A program made the position numbers and the translations under genes. Under the pieces are notes generated by a model that was given only the letters and a program-made list of their open reading frames with translations, had not been told where the DNA came from and did not search any database. From assembly GCF_001905125.1 (NCBI RefSeq), contig NZ_LWLE01000033.1, positions 493,234-557,233 on the forward strand: DNA of 64,000 bases, read 5' to 3'. Positions within the stretch are counted from its first letter, which is position 1. Each line of letters starts with the position of its first letter. Of this stretch, positions 16,828 to 26,104 are shown one piece after another. The stretch is from Streptomyces sp. TSRI0281. Its GTDB lineage: Bacteria; Actinomycetota; Actinomycetes; Streptomycetales; Streptomycetaceae.

Positions 16828-17769
16828 GTGAGTACGCATCCCGAGATCCGCACCCTGCCCGTACCCGATGGCCTGGAAGGCGAGCGTGTCGACGCCGCCA
16901 TCTCCCGGATGTTCGGTTTCTCCCGCACCAAGGCCGCAGAGCTGGCCGCCGCCGGGAAGGTCCAGGTGGACGGTGCGGTGGCCGGGAAGTCCGAGCGGGT
17001 GCACGGTGGCGCCTGGCTGGAAGTGGAGATGCCGCAGGCACCCGCTCCGGTCCAGATCGTCGCCGAGCCCGTCGAGGGCATGGAGATCGTGCACGACGAC
17101 GACGACATCGTCGTGATCGTGAAGCCGGTCGGCGTCGCCGCCCACCCGAGCCCCGGCTGGACCGGGACCACGGTCATCGGCGGCCTCGCGGCCGCCGGAT
17201 ACCGGATCTCGACCTCCGGTGCCGCCGAGCGCCAGGGCATCGTGCACCGCCTGGACGTCGGCACCTCGGGGCTGATGGTCGTCGCCAAGTCGGAGCGCGC
17301 CTACACCCTGCTCAAGGCCCAGTTCCGCGACCGGGTCGTCGAGAAGAAGTACCACGCGCTCGTGCAGGGCCACCCGGACCCGATGAGCGGCACCATCGAC
17401 GCCCCCATCGGCCGCCACCCCAATCACGACTACAAGTGGGCGGTCACGGCCGAGGGCAAGCCGTCCATCACGCACTACGACCTGATCGAGGCGTACCGGT
17501 CCGCGAGCCTCCTCGACATCAAGCTGGAGACGGGCCGCACGCACCAGATCCGGGTGCACATGTCGGCCCACCGCCACCCCTGCGTCGGGGACCTCACCTA
17601 CGGTGCAGACCCGACCCTGGCCAAGCGCCTGGGCCTGACCCGGCAGTGGCTGCACGCCGTGCGCCTCGGTTTCGAGCACCCCTCCGACGGCAGCTGGGTG
17701 GAGTTCTCCAGCGGCTACCCGGACGACCTCCAGCAGGCCCTCGACACGATCGTGGCGGAGAGCGAGTGA
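16828..17769 (+). CDS. rluD: RluA/RluD family pseudouridine synthase
   Basis: This enzyme isomerises uridines in large-subunit rRNA. The 313-residue protein has an N-terminal S4-like domain (RTKAAELAAAGKVQVDGAVAGKSERV). The catalytic motif HRLDVGTSGLMVVAKS has its Asp near residue 142, and the second signature GRTHQIRVHMSAHRHPCVGD follows. The position directly after lspA, 23 bp away, is common across bacteria. GTG 16828 is preceded by a weak ribosome site; the longer frame from 16579 lies inside lspA. Confidence 0.93.
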   Translation: MSTHPEIRTLPVPDGLEGERVDAAISRMFGFSRTKAAELAAAGKVQVDGAVAGKSERVHGGAWLEVEMPQAPAPVQIVAEPVEGMEIVHDDDDIVVIVKPVGVAAHPSPGWTGTTVIGGLAAAGYRISTSGAAERQGIVHRLDVGTSGLMVVAKSERAYTLLKAQFRDRVVEKKYHALVQGHPDPMSGTIDAPIGRHPNHDYKWAVTAEGKPSITHYDLIEAYRSASLLDIKLETGRTHQIRVHMSAHRHPCVGDLTYGADPTLAKRLGLTRQWLHAVRLGFEHPSDGSWVEFSSGYPDDLQQALDTIVAESE

Positions 17770-18242
17770 CCACCGCTCCCGCCCCGTACACCACCCGCAG
17801 GGCTCTCGACGACGGCGATCTGGCGGCCTGCTTCCAGGTCCGCAAGGACGTCTTCGTCGGTGAGCAGCAGGTGCCCGAGGAGATCGAGTACGACGCCCAC
17901 GACGCGGACGCGGTGCATGTCCTGGCCCTCGCGGCGGACGGCTCGGCGCTCGGTACGGGACGGCTGCTGCACGGCGCCGCCGCGGCGGACCGGACCGGCG
18001 GTGACCTTGCGGTCGGCGCGCTCGGCAGGCTCGCCGTGACCCGGACGGCACGCGGGCTCGGCGTCGGCGCCGCACTGGTGCGCGCCATCGAGGACCAGGC
18101 GCGCACGCTGGGCCTGGGCGCCGTCGATCTGCACGCCCAGACCCATGCCCTCGGTTTCTACGAGCGGCTCGGGTACGTGGCCTACGGCCCGGAGTTCCCG
18201 GACGCGGGCATCGCCCACCGGGCGATGCGCCGCACCTTCTGA
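17766..18242 (+). CDS. GNAT family N-acetyltransferase
   Basis: This 158-residue protein has the acetyl-CoA fold. The segment FQVRKDVFVGEQQVPEEIEYD is typical of the ElaA/YjcF-like subgroup. The pantetheine loop appears as LAVTRTARGLGVGAALVRAIEDQA (about residues 90-115), and ALGFYERLGYVAYGPEF closes the fold. Its GTG overlaps the rluD stop, so it is translationally coupled to it. The substrate is unknown; a role in modifying a small amine or peptide is only inferred from family. Confidence 0.85.
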   Translation: MTTAPAPYTTRRALDDGDLAACFQVRKDVFVGEQQVPEEIEYDAHDADAVHVLALAADGSALGTGRLLHGAAAADRTGGDLAVGALGRLAVTRTARGLGVGAALVRAIEDQARTLGLGAVDLHAQTHALGFYERLGYVAYGPEFPDAGIAHRAMRRTF

Positions 18243-18257
18243 GCGGAGCTCCGCGCC

Positions 18258-20573
18258 TCAGTCCGGCAGCCCCCAGCGCGTCCACGCGCCGTTCGACGGC
18301 ACCTCGCGCGGACCGGTCTCCGGGCGGCGCGCCCCGCGCGGGGTGATCAGCACGGTGCCGCCGCGCGGCACGTCCAGGGTGATCCGGCCGGGGCCGGTCT
18401 CCCGTCGGCGCACCGGGTGCCCGCGCCCGTCCCGTACGTCGATCTCGCCCTCCACCGAGTGCTCCAGCGTCAGCGGCGCGCCCGCCTCGCTGCGCACCCG
18501 TACCCAGCGGGTGAGACCGCCCGAGCGGTCCGCGTCCACCAGGAACGCGCCCTGGGTGCGCAGTGAGGCGATCGACGCGTCCGCCCACCGCCGCGAGAGG
18601 GACGGAAAGACCTTCACCACCCCGTCGTGTCCCTGCACCACCATGTCGAGCATCGACTGGGCGGCGGACAGCGGGCTCTCCAGGGCGAGGTTGCGGCCCT
18701 CCCGGTACATCGTGTTCACCGTCATCGCGCAGTCGGCGACCACGTTCAGGTCGGTGAAGAAGGTCAGGAAGTCGAGCGCCTTCTCCGGCTCGTCCATCAC
18801 GGAGTACATGGACGACGCCGTGGCGTAGCTGTACCCGTGCCACAGCTCCCGCATGGACACCCAGTGGTCCATGCTGCGCCGCATGACGGCGCGGTCCGGC
18901 GCCCGGTCCCAGTTCCGCTCGCGCAGGGGGTGGAGCCAGAGCAGATGGGAGTGGTGGCGGTGCGATGCGGCGAGCGGCACATCCTTGCCGATCATGACTC
19001 CGGCCGCCGGGTCCTCGGCGTACGGGGTGAGGCGCCGGCCGATGTCCCGCCAGCGCCCCAGCCGGGGGTCGTCGTGGCGCAGCAGCTCCGCCGACCCGAT
19101 GAGCGTGCGCACGCCCCAGCGGATGAGCGAGAGGTCGTACGTGCAGTCCGCGGCGTCGGCGTACTCGGGGGAGCGGGTGGTGAGCAGATGCAGCCGGCCG
19201 TCGGAGCCCTCGCGCAGGAAGTGGGCGTAGAACGTGATCGCCTTCGCGAGGATCGGATACACCACGTCGCGCAGGGTGCCCGGGTCCATCGAGTGCCGGT
19301 AGGCCAGCCAGACGTGGTGCAGGGCCCAGGTGAGGTTCCCGAAGTTGTCGGAGATCCGGTCCGAGCCCGGTATCCCGACGTCGTACGTGTCGCCCGCGCG
19401 CAGCTGCCAGTCGGAGGGGTGGCCGAGGGCGTAGCTCTCCCCGTCGCGGTACGCGGCCGGGACGGAGGCGGGCAGATGGTGCTCGAAGCGGCGCAAGGCG
19501 TGGGTCACCGAGTCGAGTTCGGGGTGGTTGGAGCCGTGGACCGGTGCCATGCCGATCTGGACGTTGAGGTTCCACCAGACCGCGGTCCAGTTGTTCCCGA
19601 CCTCCGGGAACCAGGGGCCCCATTCGGAGATGACCGGGCCCCGGGCGCGGGTCGCCGAGGCGAGCTTGTAGAGCTGGGTGACGTAGAAACTCTGCAGCCG
19701 CTTGTCCGGTACGGACAGGAAGCTGCGCCGGTAGTAGGCGTGCCACCAGTCGCGGTGGCGGTCCACCAGCCGGTCCGGGTCGGTGGCGAGGGTGCGGTCC
19801 ACGGCCCGTAGCGCGGTCGAGGTCGCCTCGGCCGGTTCGCCGGGGAAGCGGTACACGAGGTGCGCGGCGAGCAGCCGCCCGGTGCCCTCGCGGCGCTCGC
19901 GCCAGGCGGTGGTCCAGCCGCCGCCCGCGAGCAGCGGCTGCTCGACGAAGCCGTCGCCCACCCGCGGGGCGGGGTTGGGGGTGTAGTCCGCGGGCCTGCC
20001 GCTGGTACGGGTGGTGGCGGCGGGCAGCCACTGGAAGGTCCAGGCGGCGGCCTCCTCGCCCGCCGTCGGCCGGGTGGAGAGCAGCAGCGCACCGGTGTCG
20101 TTGTGGATGAGGGCGCAGAACGCGAGGCTGCCGCGGGTGGTGGTGACGGTGCCGCGCAGCTCCGCGTCGTACAGGTCGAGTGTCCAGTCGACGGCCGTGA
20201 TCTCTCCGGCGAGCGTGAGCGTGAAGTACCCGACGGGAAGCCGGGAGAAGCCGATGCCGCCGCGCCACTGCCCGCGCTGGTCCTGTACCTGACTGTGGCT
20301 CAGCATCAGCTTCAGGGTGTTCGGGGTCGCGCCCGCGTACAACTGGGCGCCCAGGTAGCCGTTGGCCAGGAACGGGGCCTCCTGCCAGCCCGTGGGGAGC
20401 CGCCGCCAGGTCATGGCCGCCGCACGGACGGTGTTCTCGTACGGGTCCGGGGAGGCCGGGCCGGCCGCGCCCGCGGGCGGGGCCGTCCAGGCGGTACGGG
20501 AGCCGGCGAGCCAGAGCGCGGTGGTTCCGGCGGCCGTGGTGGAGACGAAACGCCTTCGGGAGAACTCGGTCAT
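18258..20573 (-). CDS. Tat-exported GH95-like glycoside hydrolase
   Basis: The 771-residue protein begins MTEFSRRRFVSTTAAG, a twin-arginine signal with an AlaGly-rich stretch, so it is probably folded before export. WQEAPFLANGYLGAQLYAGATPNTLKLMLSH matches the N-terminal domain of GH95 enzymes (alpha-L-fucosidases and galactosidases). Near the C-terminus HRHHSHLLWLHPL and MYSVMDEPEKALDFLTFF fit the (alpha/alpha)6 catalytic domain. The start at 20573 has GGAGAG upstream on the minus strand. It stands alone between GNAT and an antiporter, with 15 bp to the convergent GNAT gene. The sugar specificity cannot be read from the sequence. Confidence 0.8.
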   Translation of the reverse strand: MTEFSRRRFVSTTAAGTTALWLAGSRTAWTAPPAGAAGPASPDPYENTVRAAAMTWRRLPTGWQEAPFLANGYLGAQLYAGATPNTLKLMLSHSQVQDQRGQWRGGIGFSRLPVGYFTLTLAGEITAVDWTLDLYDAELRGTVTTTRGSLAFCALIHNDTGALLLSTRPTAGEEAAAWTFQWLPAATTRTSGRPADYTPNPAPRVGDGFVEQPLLAGGGWTTAWRERREGTGRLLAAHLVYRFPGEPAEATSTALRAVDRTLATDPDRLVDRHRDWWHAYYRRSFLSVPDKRLQSFYVTQLYKLASATRARGPVISEWGPWFPEVGNNWTAVWWNLNVQIGMAPVHGSNHPELDSVTHALRRFEHHLPASVPAAYRDGESYALGHPSDWQLRAGDTYDVGIPGSDRISDNFGNLTWALHHVWLAYRHSMDPGTLRDVVYPILAKAITFYAHFLREGSDGRLHLLTTRSPEYADAADCTYDLSLIRWGVRTLIGSAELLRHDDPRLGRWRDIGRRLTPYAEDPAAGVMIGKDVPLAASHRHHSHLLWLHPLRERNWDRAPDRAVMRRSMDHWVSMRELWHGYSYATASSMYSVMDEPEKALDFLTFFTDLNVVADCAMTVNTMYREGRNLALESPLSAAQSMLDMVVQGHDGVVKVFPSLSRRWADASIASLRTQGAFLVDADRSGGLTRWVRVRSEAGAPLTLEHSVEGEIDVRDGRGHPVRRRETGPGRITLDVPRGGTVLITPRGARRPETGPREVPSNGAWTRWGLPD

Positions 20574-20811
20574 GGGATCTCTCCTGCCGGTCATATACGT
20601 GGCGGTGGTTCGTGTTCCTGAACCGTGCCCGCCGCATACTGCCCTCCTCGCCAGGTCGGCGGAAGAGGTGCGACGGCAAAGACATCGGAGGAATGCGGCG
20701 CCAAGAGGGCGGCCGGAGGGGGGTGTTGTCTGATTTGCAGGCATTGCATGGCAGGGTGGAAGTCCCGATCGACCGATCACCGCTCGATTTCGCACGCCCG
20801 GAAGGCACATC

Positions 20812-22398
20812 GTGGATCAAATGGCACTGCTGCTCCTGCTCCTGCTCGGAGCCGTGGTCACGGTGCCGTTGGGGGAGCGGCTGGGCCTCCCGGCGCCGGT
20901 GCTGATGACGCTTGCCGGGATCGCGATGGCGTTCACCAGCTTCGTGCCCAATGTCGACATCCCGCCGGAGATCATCCTTCCCGCGCTGTTGCCGCCGCTG
21001 CTCTACGCCTCCGTGCAGCGCACCTCCTGGCGGCAGTTCGCCGCCAACAGACGACCGATCTTTCTGCTGGCCGTGGCGCTGGTCTTCGTCACCACGGCCG
21101 CGGTCGCCGCGGTCGCCAACTCGATCGTCCCCGGACTGCCCATCGCCGCCGCGGTCGCCCTCGGCGCGCTCGTCGCCCCGCCCGACCCGGTCGCCGCGAC
21201 GGCCGTCGCGGGCTCGGTCGGACTGCCGCGCAGGCTGGTCTCGATCCTGGAGGGCGAGGGGCTGTTCAACGACGTGACCGCGATCGTGCTCTACCACGTG
21301 GCGATCGCCGCCGCGGTGAGCGGGACCTTCTCGCTGCCCGAGGCCTTCGGACTGCTGATCCTTTCCGCCGTCGTCGCGGTGGTCGTCGGACTCGCGCTCG
21401 GCTGGCTCACCATCAAACTGATGGGCATCCTGGGGGACGCCACCCTTCAGGTCGGCCTCTCCCTGCTCGTGCCCTTCGTGAGTTACGTCCTCGCCGAGGA
21501 GCTGATGGGGTCGGGCGTGCTGGCCGTCCTGACCACGGCGCTCTTCCTCGCCGAGCACACCGCGGACGCCGACGACGTCCTGGGACGTCTCACCGGACAT
21601 ACCTTCTGGGAGATCGTCGACACCCTCGTCACCGGTGTCGCCTTCGGACTGATCGGCCTCGAACTCCACAGCGTCTTCGGTACGGCCGACGGGCGCGAAC
21701 TGGAGATGGTGGGCTGGGGCCTCGCGATCGTCGTGGTGGTCGTCGGCGTACGGCTGCTGTGGCTGCTGCCCGCGACCTGGCTCGCCAAGCGGCTGCACAA
21801 ACGGCGGGACGTCAGCGAGGAGATCCCCACCAGCTGGCGGGAGACCGTCGTCATGTGGTGGGCCGGGATGCGCGGGGTGGCCTCGGTCGCGCTGGCACTG
21901 GCGATCCCGCTGGAGACGGACGACGGGAAGCCGTTCCCCGGCCGCGACGAGATCATCTTCATCGCGTTCGCCGTCATCATGGCGACCCTCGTCTTCCAGG
22001 GGCTCACCCTGCCCTGGCTGGTGCGCAAGCTCGGCGTGCGGGCCGACACGGACGCCGAGGAGGCCCTGGAGCGGGACCTCGCGATCCGCGCCGCCAAGGC
22101 CGCCAAGCACCGGCTCAAGGAGATCCAGGAGGTCGAGGACTTCCCGGAGGACGTCGTCGAGCGGCTGCAGCGCGCGGCGTACGACATCGGGGCGCGGATC
22201 AGCCCGGACATGGTCGACGAGGAGCGGCGCGAGGCGTACGCGAAGCGCGCGGACCGGTTCAGAGCGGTCAGCCGTGTCCAGCGCGAGATGATGTCGGCCG
22301 CCCGCCACGCGGTGCTCTCCGCGCGCAGTGAACCGGGCGCCGACCCCGAGGTGGTCGACCGGGTGCTGCGCTACCTGGACGTACGCAGCCTGCGCTGA
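20812..22398 (+). CDS. Na+/H+ antiporter (CPA1 family)
   Basis: This 528-residue exchanger has about twelve membrane segments in its first 400 residues. CPA1 signatures are present: LPALLPPLLYASV, PPDPVAATAVAGSVGLPRRLVSILEGEGLFNDVTAIVLY (the ND ion-binding region), and WAGMRGVASVALALAIPL. A cytoplasmic helical tail follows (LERDLAIRAAKAAKHRLKEI). The GTG at 20812 follows GGAAGG. It probably supports pH and sodium homeostasis. The 238-bp gap to the divergent glycosidase gene presumably carries both promoters. Confidence 0.92.
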   Translation: MDQMALLLLLLLGAVVTVPLGERLGLPAPVLMTLAGIAMAFTSFVPNVDIPPEIILPALLPPLLYASVQRTSWRQFAANRRPIFLLAVALVFVTTAAVAAVANSIVPGLPIAAAVALGALVAPPDPVAATAVAGSVGLPRRLVSILEGEGLFNDVTAIVLYHVAIAAAVSGTFSLPEAFGLLILSAVVAVVVGLALGWLTIKLMGILGDATLQVGLSLLVPFVSYVLAEELMGSGVLAVLTTALFLAEHTADADDVLGRLTGHTFWEIVDTLVTGVAFGLIGLELHSVFGTADGRELEMVGWGLAIVVVVVGVRLLWLLPATWLAKRLHKRRDVSEEIPTSWRETVVMWWAGMRGVASVALALAIPLETDDGKPFPGRDEIIFIAFAVIMATLVFQGLTLPWLVRKLGVRADTDAEEALERDLAIRAAKAAKHRLKEIQEVEDFPEDVVERLQRAAYDIGARISPDMVDEERREAYAKRADRFRAVSRVQREMMSAARHAVLSARSEPGADPEVVDRVLRYLDVRSLR

Positions 22399-22523
22399 GG
22401 CGCGCCGGAGCGCGGGGGAGGCGTGCGGGAGGCGCGGGAGGCAGGCGGGGGGCGCGGGGCGCGCGGCACCTGACGGAGACGTCCGCGGGGCGCGGGGTGT
22501 GAGGGGGCGTGGTCCGCGCGGTG

Positions 22524-23675
22524 TCAGCCGCGCCCCGTCCGCGGGGCCCTGCTGTCGCCGGTCCCCGCACCGGGACCGCTGCCATTGCGGCCGGTCCCCC
22601 CGGCGGCCCCGGTCAGCTCCGCCCACTGCTCGCCCGGCGGAAGCACCGCGGGGGAGGTGGCGATCCGCGGCAGCGCGTACGGATGGTGGTCCCGCAGCCA
22701 GCCGACCAGCTGCTCCCGTACCGCGCAGCGCACCGTCCAGATGTCGTCCGCGTCCTTCGCCGTGACCACGGCCCGCACCTGGATCGTCGACGGGGTGGTG
22801 TCGGTGACCGCGAGCGACCAGTCACGGCCGTCCCACGCGGCGCACTCGCCGAGGATGTCGCGCAGCCGCTCACGCATCGCGGCCACCGGCGCCGAGTGGT
22901 CGAGGTGGAGGAAGACCGTGCCGGTCATCTGGACCCCGCCGCGCGACCAGTTCTCGAACGGCTTGCCGGTGAAGTACGAGACGGGCATCGTGATCCGCCG
23001 CTCGTCCCAGGTCCGTACCGCGAGGAAGGTCAGCGTGATCTCCTCGACGGTGCCCCACTCGCCGTCCACCACCACCGTGTCGCCGATCCGCACCATGTCC
23101 CCGAACGCGATCTGCAGCCCGGCGAAGAGGTTGCCGAGCGTGGACTGGGCGGCGACACCCGCGACGATGCCGAGCACGCCCGCGGAGGCGAGCATCGAGG
23201 TGCCGACCGTCCGCATCGCGGGGAACGTCAGCAGCATCGCCGCGACGGCGACGGTCGCCACGACGGCGGTCACCACGCGCTGGATCAGGGTCACCTGCGT
23301 ACGCACCCGGCGCACCCGGGCCGGATCACGGGTGGCCGCCGTGTAGCGCGCGTACGACGCCTCGATGACCGTCGCCGCGACCCGTACCACCAGCCACGCC
23401 GACGCGGCGATCAGCACCAGGGTGAGGACCTGGCCGATACCGGCCCGGTGATCGTTCACCGGGCCGAGCCGGGTGTGGCCGAAGGTGGCTCTCAGCAGCG
23501 CGGTGCAGAGCACCAGCTGCACGGGGAGCCGGCACCGGCGCAGCAGACCCCACAGGGGGGTGTCGTGGTGGCAGCTGTCGGCCCGCCGCAGCAGCAGATC
23601 GACCAGCCAGCCGACCAGCAGGGTGATCACCACGGAACCGCCGACGATGATCAGCGGGCGCAGGACGTACTCCAT
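22524..23675 (-). CDS. MscS family mechanosensitive channel protein
   Basis: This 383-residue protein has four hydrophobic segments. The pore-lining helix and MscS beta domain follow: GVLGIVAGVAAQSTLGNLFAGLQIAFGDMVRIGDTVVVDGEWGTVEEI (about residues 160-210). A soluble C-domain ends in a Gly/Arg-rich tail. ATG 23675 has GGAGGA upstream; further in-frame ATGs at 23702 and 23714 would collide with the divergent promoter. It opens under membrane tension to release osmolytes. It is divergent from the hydrolase gene, with only 45 bp between the starts. Confidence 0.9.
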   Translation of the reverse strand: MEYVLRPLIIVGGSVVITLLVGWLVDLLLRRADSCHHDTPLWGLLRRCRLPVQLVLCTALLRATFGHTRLGPVNDHRAGIGQVLTLVLIAASAWLVVRVAATVIEASYARYTAATRDPARVRRVRTQVTLIQRVVTAVVATVAVAAMLLTFPAMRTVGTSMLASAGVLGIVAGVAAQSTLGNLFAGLQIAFGDMVRIGDTVVVDGEWGTVEEITLTFLAVRTWDERRITMPVSYFTGKPFENWSRGGVQMTGTVFLHLDHSAPVAAMRERLRDILGECAAWDGRDWSLAVTDTTPSTIQVRAVVTAKDADDIWTVRCAVREQLVGWLRDHHPYALPRIATSPAVLPPGEQWAELTGAAGGTGRNGSGPGAGTGDSRAPRTGRG

Positions 23676-23720
23676 TGCCTCGTCCTCCAAGCTCTGGTAC
23701 ATAGCTGGCACCATGGCCTC

Positions 23721-24290
23721 ATGAACATCATGCTTTTCCACTCGACCTACGGGCTGCGGCCCGCTGTGCACGCCGCGGCCGACCGGCTCCGGGCCGCCGG
23801 CCATGAGGTGCGGGTGCCCGATCTGTTCGAGGGGCACACCTTTGACACGGTGGAGGAAGGCATGGCTTTCAAGGAGCAGGTGGGCAAGGACGAGCTGCTC
23901 AGGCGCGCAGTACTGGCCGCGGCGCCCTACTCCGACCAGGGGCTCGTGTACGCGGGCTTCTCCCTGGGGGCGGCCACCGCGCAGACCCTGGCCCTCGGCG
24001 ACGAGAAGGCGCGCGGACTGCTCCTTCTGCACGGCACGTCGGACATCGCGGAGAACGCTTCCGTGAACGAGCTGCCCGTACAGCTGCATGTCGCCGACCC
24101 CGATCCGTTCGAGTCGCACGACTGGCTGAACAGCTGGTACCTCCAGATGCAGCGGACCGGCGCCGATGTGGAGGTCTACCGCTACCCGGGCGCCGGGCAT
24201 CTGTTCACCGACCCGGATCTGCACGACTACGACGAGGCGGCGGCGGAGCAGACCTGGAAGGTCGCGCTCGGTTTTCTCGCCACGCTGTAG
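23721..24290 (+). CDS. Dienelactone hydrolase family protein
   Basis: This 189-residue alpha/beta hydrolase has the nucleophile elbow GFSLGAA (about residue 77), LPVQLHVADPDPFES around the acid residue, and GAGHLFTD with the histidine. The nucleophile is Ser, whereas classical dienelactone hydrolases have Cys at this place, so esterase activity is as likely as lactonase activity. The substrate is unknown. Its start lies 45 bp from the divergent mscS start. A long terminator follows its stop. Confidence 0.85.
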   Translation: MNIMLFHSTYGLRPAVHAAADRLRAAGHEVRVPDLFEGHTFDTVEEGMAFKEQVGKDELLRRAVLAAAPYSDQGLVYAGFSLGAATAQTLALGDEKARGLLLLHGTSDIAENASVNELPVQLHVADPDPFESHDWLNSWYLQMQRTGADVEVYRYPGAGHLFTDPDLHDYDEAAAEQTWKVALGFLATL

Positions 24291-24338
24291 ACGCGTTTCT
24301 CGCGCGCTGTAGGCACGCCGGACGCTCCGGACATACGA

Positions 24339-24368
24339 CAGGGCCCCGCACCTGGGTGCGGGGCCCTG
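24339..24368. terminator. Perfect 14-bp-stem bidirectional terminator
   Basis: Arms 24339-24352 and 24355-24368 are perfectly complementary with a 2-base loop. It sits between the convergent hydrolase (ends 24290) and DsbA-like (ends 24419) genes. There is no long T run, as usual in Streptomyces. Confidence 0.8.
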
Positions 24369-24375
24369 CTGTCAT

Positions 24376-24418
24376 CGGTGAGGCGGTGAGGCGGTGAGGC
24401 GGTGAGGCGGTGACGCGG
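24376..24418. repeat. 8-bp tandem repeat CGGTGAGG
   Basis: Four exact CGGTGAGG units (24376-24407) and a fifth with one change (24408-24415) run up to the stop codon of the DsbA-like gene. It is a simple-sequence tract, probably from slippage, with no evident function. Confidence 0.85.
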
Positions 24419-25234
24419 TTACGCCTTGAGCGCCTTGTCGACCGCGGCGGTGAAGTCGGCCACGGTCATCGGGGCGTTCTCGCTGCCCTCCGCCGTGACG
24501 GGCTTGCCGTCCATCTTCAGCGTGGGCGTGCCCTTCACCCCGCTCTTGTCGAACGCCTTGGACATCTTCATCGCCCAGGCGTCGTACGTGCCGTCCTCGA
24601 CGTTCTTCTGGAACGCCTTGTTGCCCTTCAGCGCGTCCACCGAGTCCGCCACCTCGATCAGGAAGCTGTCCTTGGCGAACTTGTCGTCGCGCTCCTCGGG
24701 GTGGAACTTGGCGGAGTAGAGCGCGGCCTTGTAGTCCAGGAACGCCTCGGGGCTCACGTCGAGCGCGGCGCCCAGGGCGCTGAGGGCGTTCTTGGAGCCC
24801 TCGCCGTTGTCGGAGTTGTCGATGAAGGTCGCACCGACGTACTTGATCTTGTACTTGCCGGCGTCGACGTCCTTCGTGACGGTCTCGCCGATCTCCTGCT
24901 CGAACGTGGCGCAGATCGGGCAGCGCGAGTCCTCGTACAGCTCAAGGGTCTTCTTGGCGGTCGACTTGCCGATGACCACGGTCGTGCCGTCGTCGCCCGA
25001 GGTGTTCTTCGGGGCGGTCACGTTCTTCGCGTCCGCGGCGGCCTTCCAGCCGTCGGGCTTGTTCAGCTGCATCACGCCGTAGCTGATGCCGCCGATGACC
25101 GCCAGGGCGGCGACGACCGACACCCCGACGACGATCTGCTTGCGGGCCCTGTCCTTCTTCGCCTGGCGTTCCCGCTCGGCGCGCAGCCGGTCGCGGGCCG
25201 CTGCCTTGTTGGCCTGGGTGTTGCGGTTGCTCAT
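24419..25234 (-). CDS. Membrane-anchored DsbA-like thioredoxin-fold protein (CPIC)
   Basis: The 271-residue product has a highly charged cytoplasmic N-terminus (MSNRNTQANKAAARDRLRAE...), one membrane helix (about residues 34-56), and an extracytoplasmic DsbA/thioredoxin_4 domain with the redox motif DSRCPICATFEQEIG. A cis-Pro segment GVKGTPTLKMDGKPV follows. It likely forms or shuffles disulfides in exported proteins. The ATG at 25234 follows a GAGAACGAT purine stretch. It ends in TAA. The start overlaps nothing; the upstream neighbour on the same strand is a membrane protein whose stop is 61 bp away. A paralogue with CPVC lies at 62,116. Confidence 0.9.
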   Translation of the reverse strand: MSNRNTQANKAAARDRLRAERERQAKKDRARKQIVVGVSVVAALAVIGGISYGVMQLNKPDGWKAAADAKNVTAPKNTSGDDGTTVVIGKSTAKKTLELYEDSRCPICATFEQEIGETVTKDVDAGKYKIKYVGATFIDNSDNGEGSKNALSALGAALDVSPEAFLDYKAALYSAKFHPEERDDKFAKDSFLIEVADSVDALKGNKAFQKNVEDGTYDAWAMKMSKAFDKSGVKGTPTLKMDGKPVTAEGSENAPMTVADFTAAVDKALKA

Positions 25235-25295
25235 GATCGTTCTCCGTGGATGCGTGGTGATGTGTGGGGGCGCTGTGCGGGTACGTGTCACGTGC

Positions 25296-26030
25296 TCAAG
25301 CAGTGACACGGGCCGGCAGCGGCGGTCCCCTCCGTCCCACGGAGTGCACGAGGAGGCGGGCCGGGAAGAGCGGATGCGGGCGTCCGACGGGTCGCGGGCC
25401 CCGGGTCGCGGGGCGGCCCGGGTGGCCCACCGCGGCGACGGCGGTCAGCAGCGGCCGGAAGGCCAGGGCGGCCACCGCGCGCAGCAGCCCCGCGAGCGCC
25501 GACTCCCCGTGCCGCAGCCAGGCGGCGGCGAGCAGCCCGACGGTCACATGGGCGGCGAGCAGCAGCCACGGCACCGCGGGCCCCGGCTGCGCCAGCAGGG
25601 CGGCCGCCCGGTCCCCGGCCCCGGTCACCCCGGCCAGCGGGGTGCCCACCGCGCCGACGCCCGCCAGCCGCGTGCCGCTCTCGCCGCCGCACAGTACATC
25701 GACGCCCACGGAACGCAGCGGACCCGCGATGGGCCCGCCGGCCGCCCCGTAACAGAGGTGCTGACCGGTGGTGAAGACGGTGTCGGCGGCCAGCTCCAGC
25801 GGCACGAGCAGTCCCGCGATCGCCCCGAAGCCACGCTCCCGGCCGGCCAGCGCGTACGCCGTGGCGAAGACGAGGCAGGCCAGCATCGCGACCACGCTCA
25901 GCGGCAGCGGGACCCGGGAGAGCAGCACATGGGACGCCGAGGACAGGGTGACGACGAGCGCGGTGAAAAGCGCCGCGCGCACCACCCTGAATTGCGTCCC
26001 TGAGATGTCCATCGCCCGAGAGTGTGTCAT
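25296..26030 (-). CDS. Integral membrane protein of unknown function
   Basis: The 244-residue protein has about five hydrophobic segments (residues 16-35, 40-60, 68-86, a Gly/Ala-rich loop, 150-175, 185-205). The loop has two Cys (QHLCYGAAGG and VDVLCGGESG) that could pair outside the cell. The C-terminus is Pro/Arg/Gly-rich and cytoplasmic. It is directly upstream of the DsbA-like gene on the same strand, so the two may form a redox pair, but no known family motif was recognised. A second possible ATG is at 26012. Confidence 0.7.
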   Translation of the reverse strand: MTHSRAMDISGTQFRVVRAALFTALVVTLSSASHVLLSRVPLPLSVVAMLACLVFATAYALAGRERGFGAIAGLLVPLELAADTVFTTGQHLCYGAAGGPIAGPLRSVGVDVLCGGESGTRLAGVGAVGTPLAGVTGAGDRAAALLAQPGPAVPWLLLAAHVTVGLLAAAWLRHGESALAGLLRAVAALAFRPLLTAVAAVGHPGRPATRGPRPVGRPHPLFPARLLVHSVGRRGPPLPARVTA

Positions 26031-26104
26031 GTGTACCTGTAAACGACCCCTAAACGGGCTGAACCCGCCGACCCGGCCCGATGAACGGGCCGGACCTGCC
26101 GCCC

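Noticed and set aside
16801..22626. Very long open frame on the minus strand (1941 codons) across rluD, GNAT, GH95 and antiporter genes
   Set aside because: It is a high-GC shadow: stop codons are rare in this frame, it has no consistent domain or ribosome site, and it overlaps several well-supported genes in both orientations.
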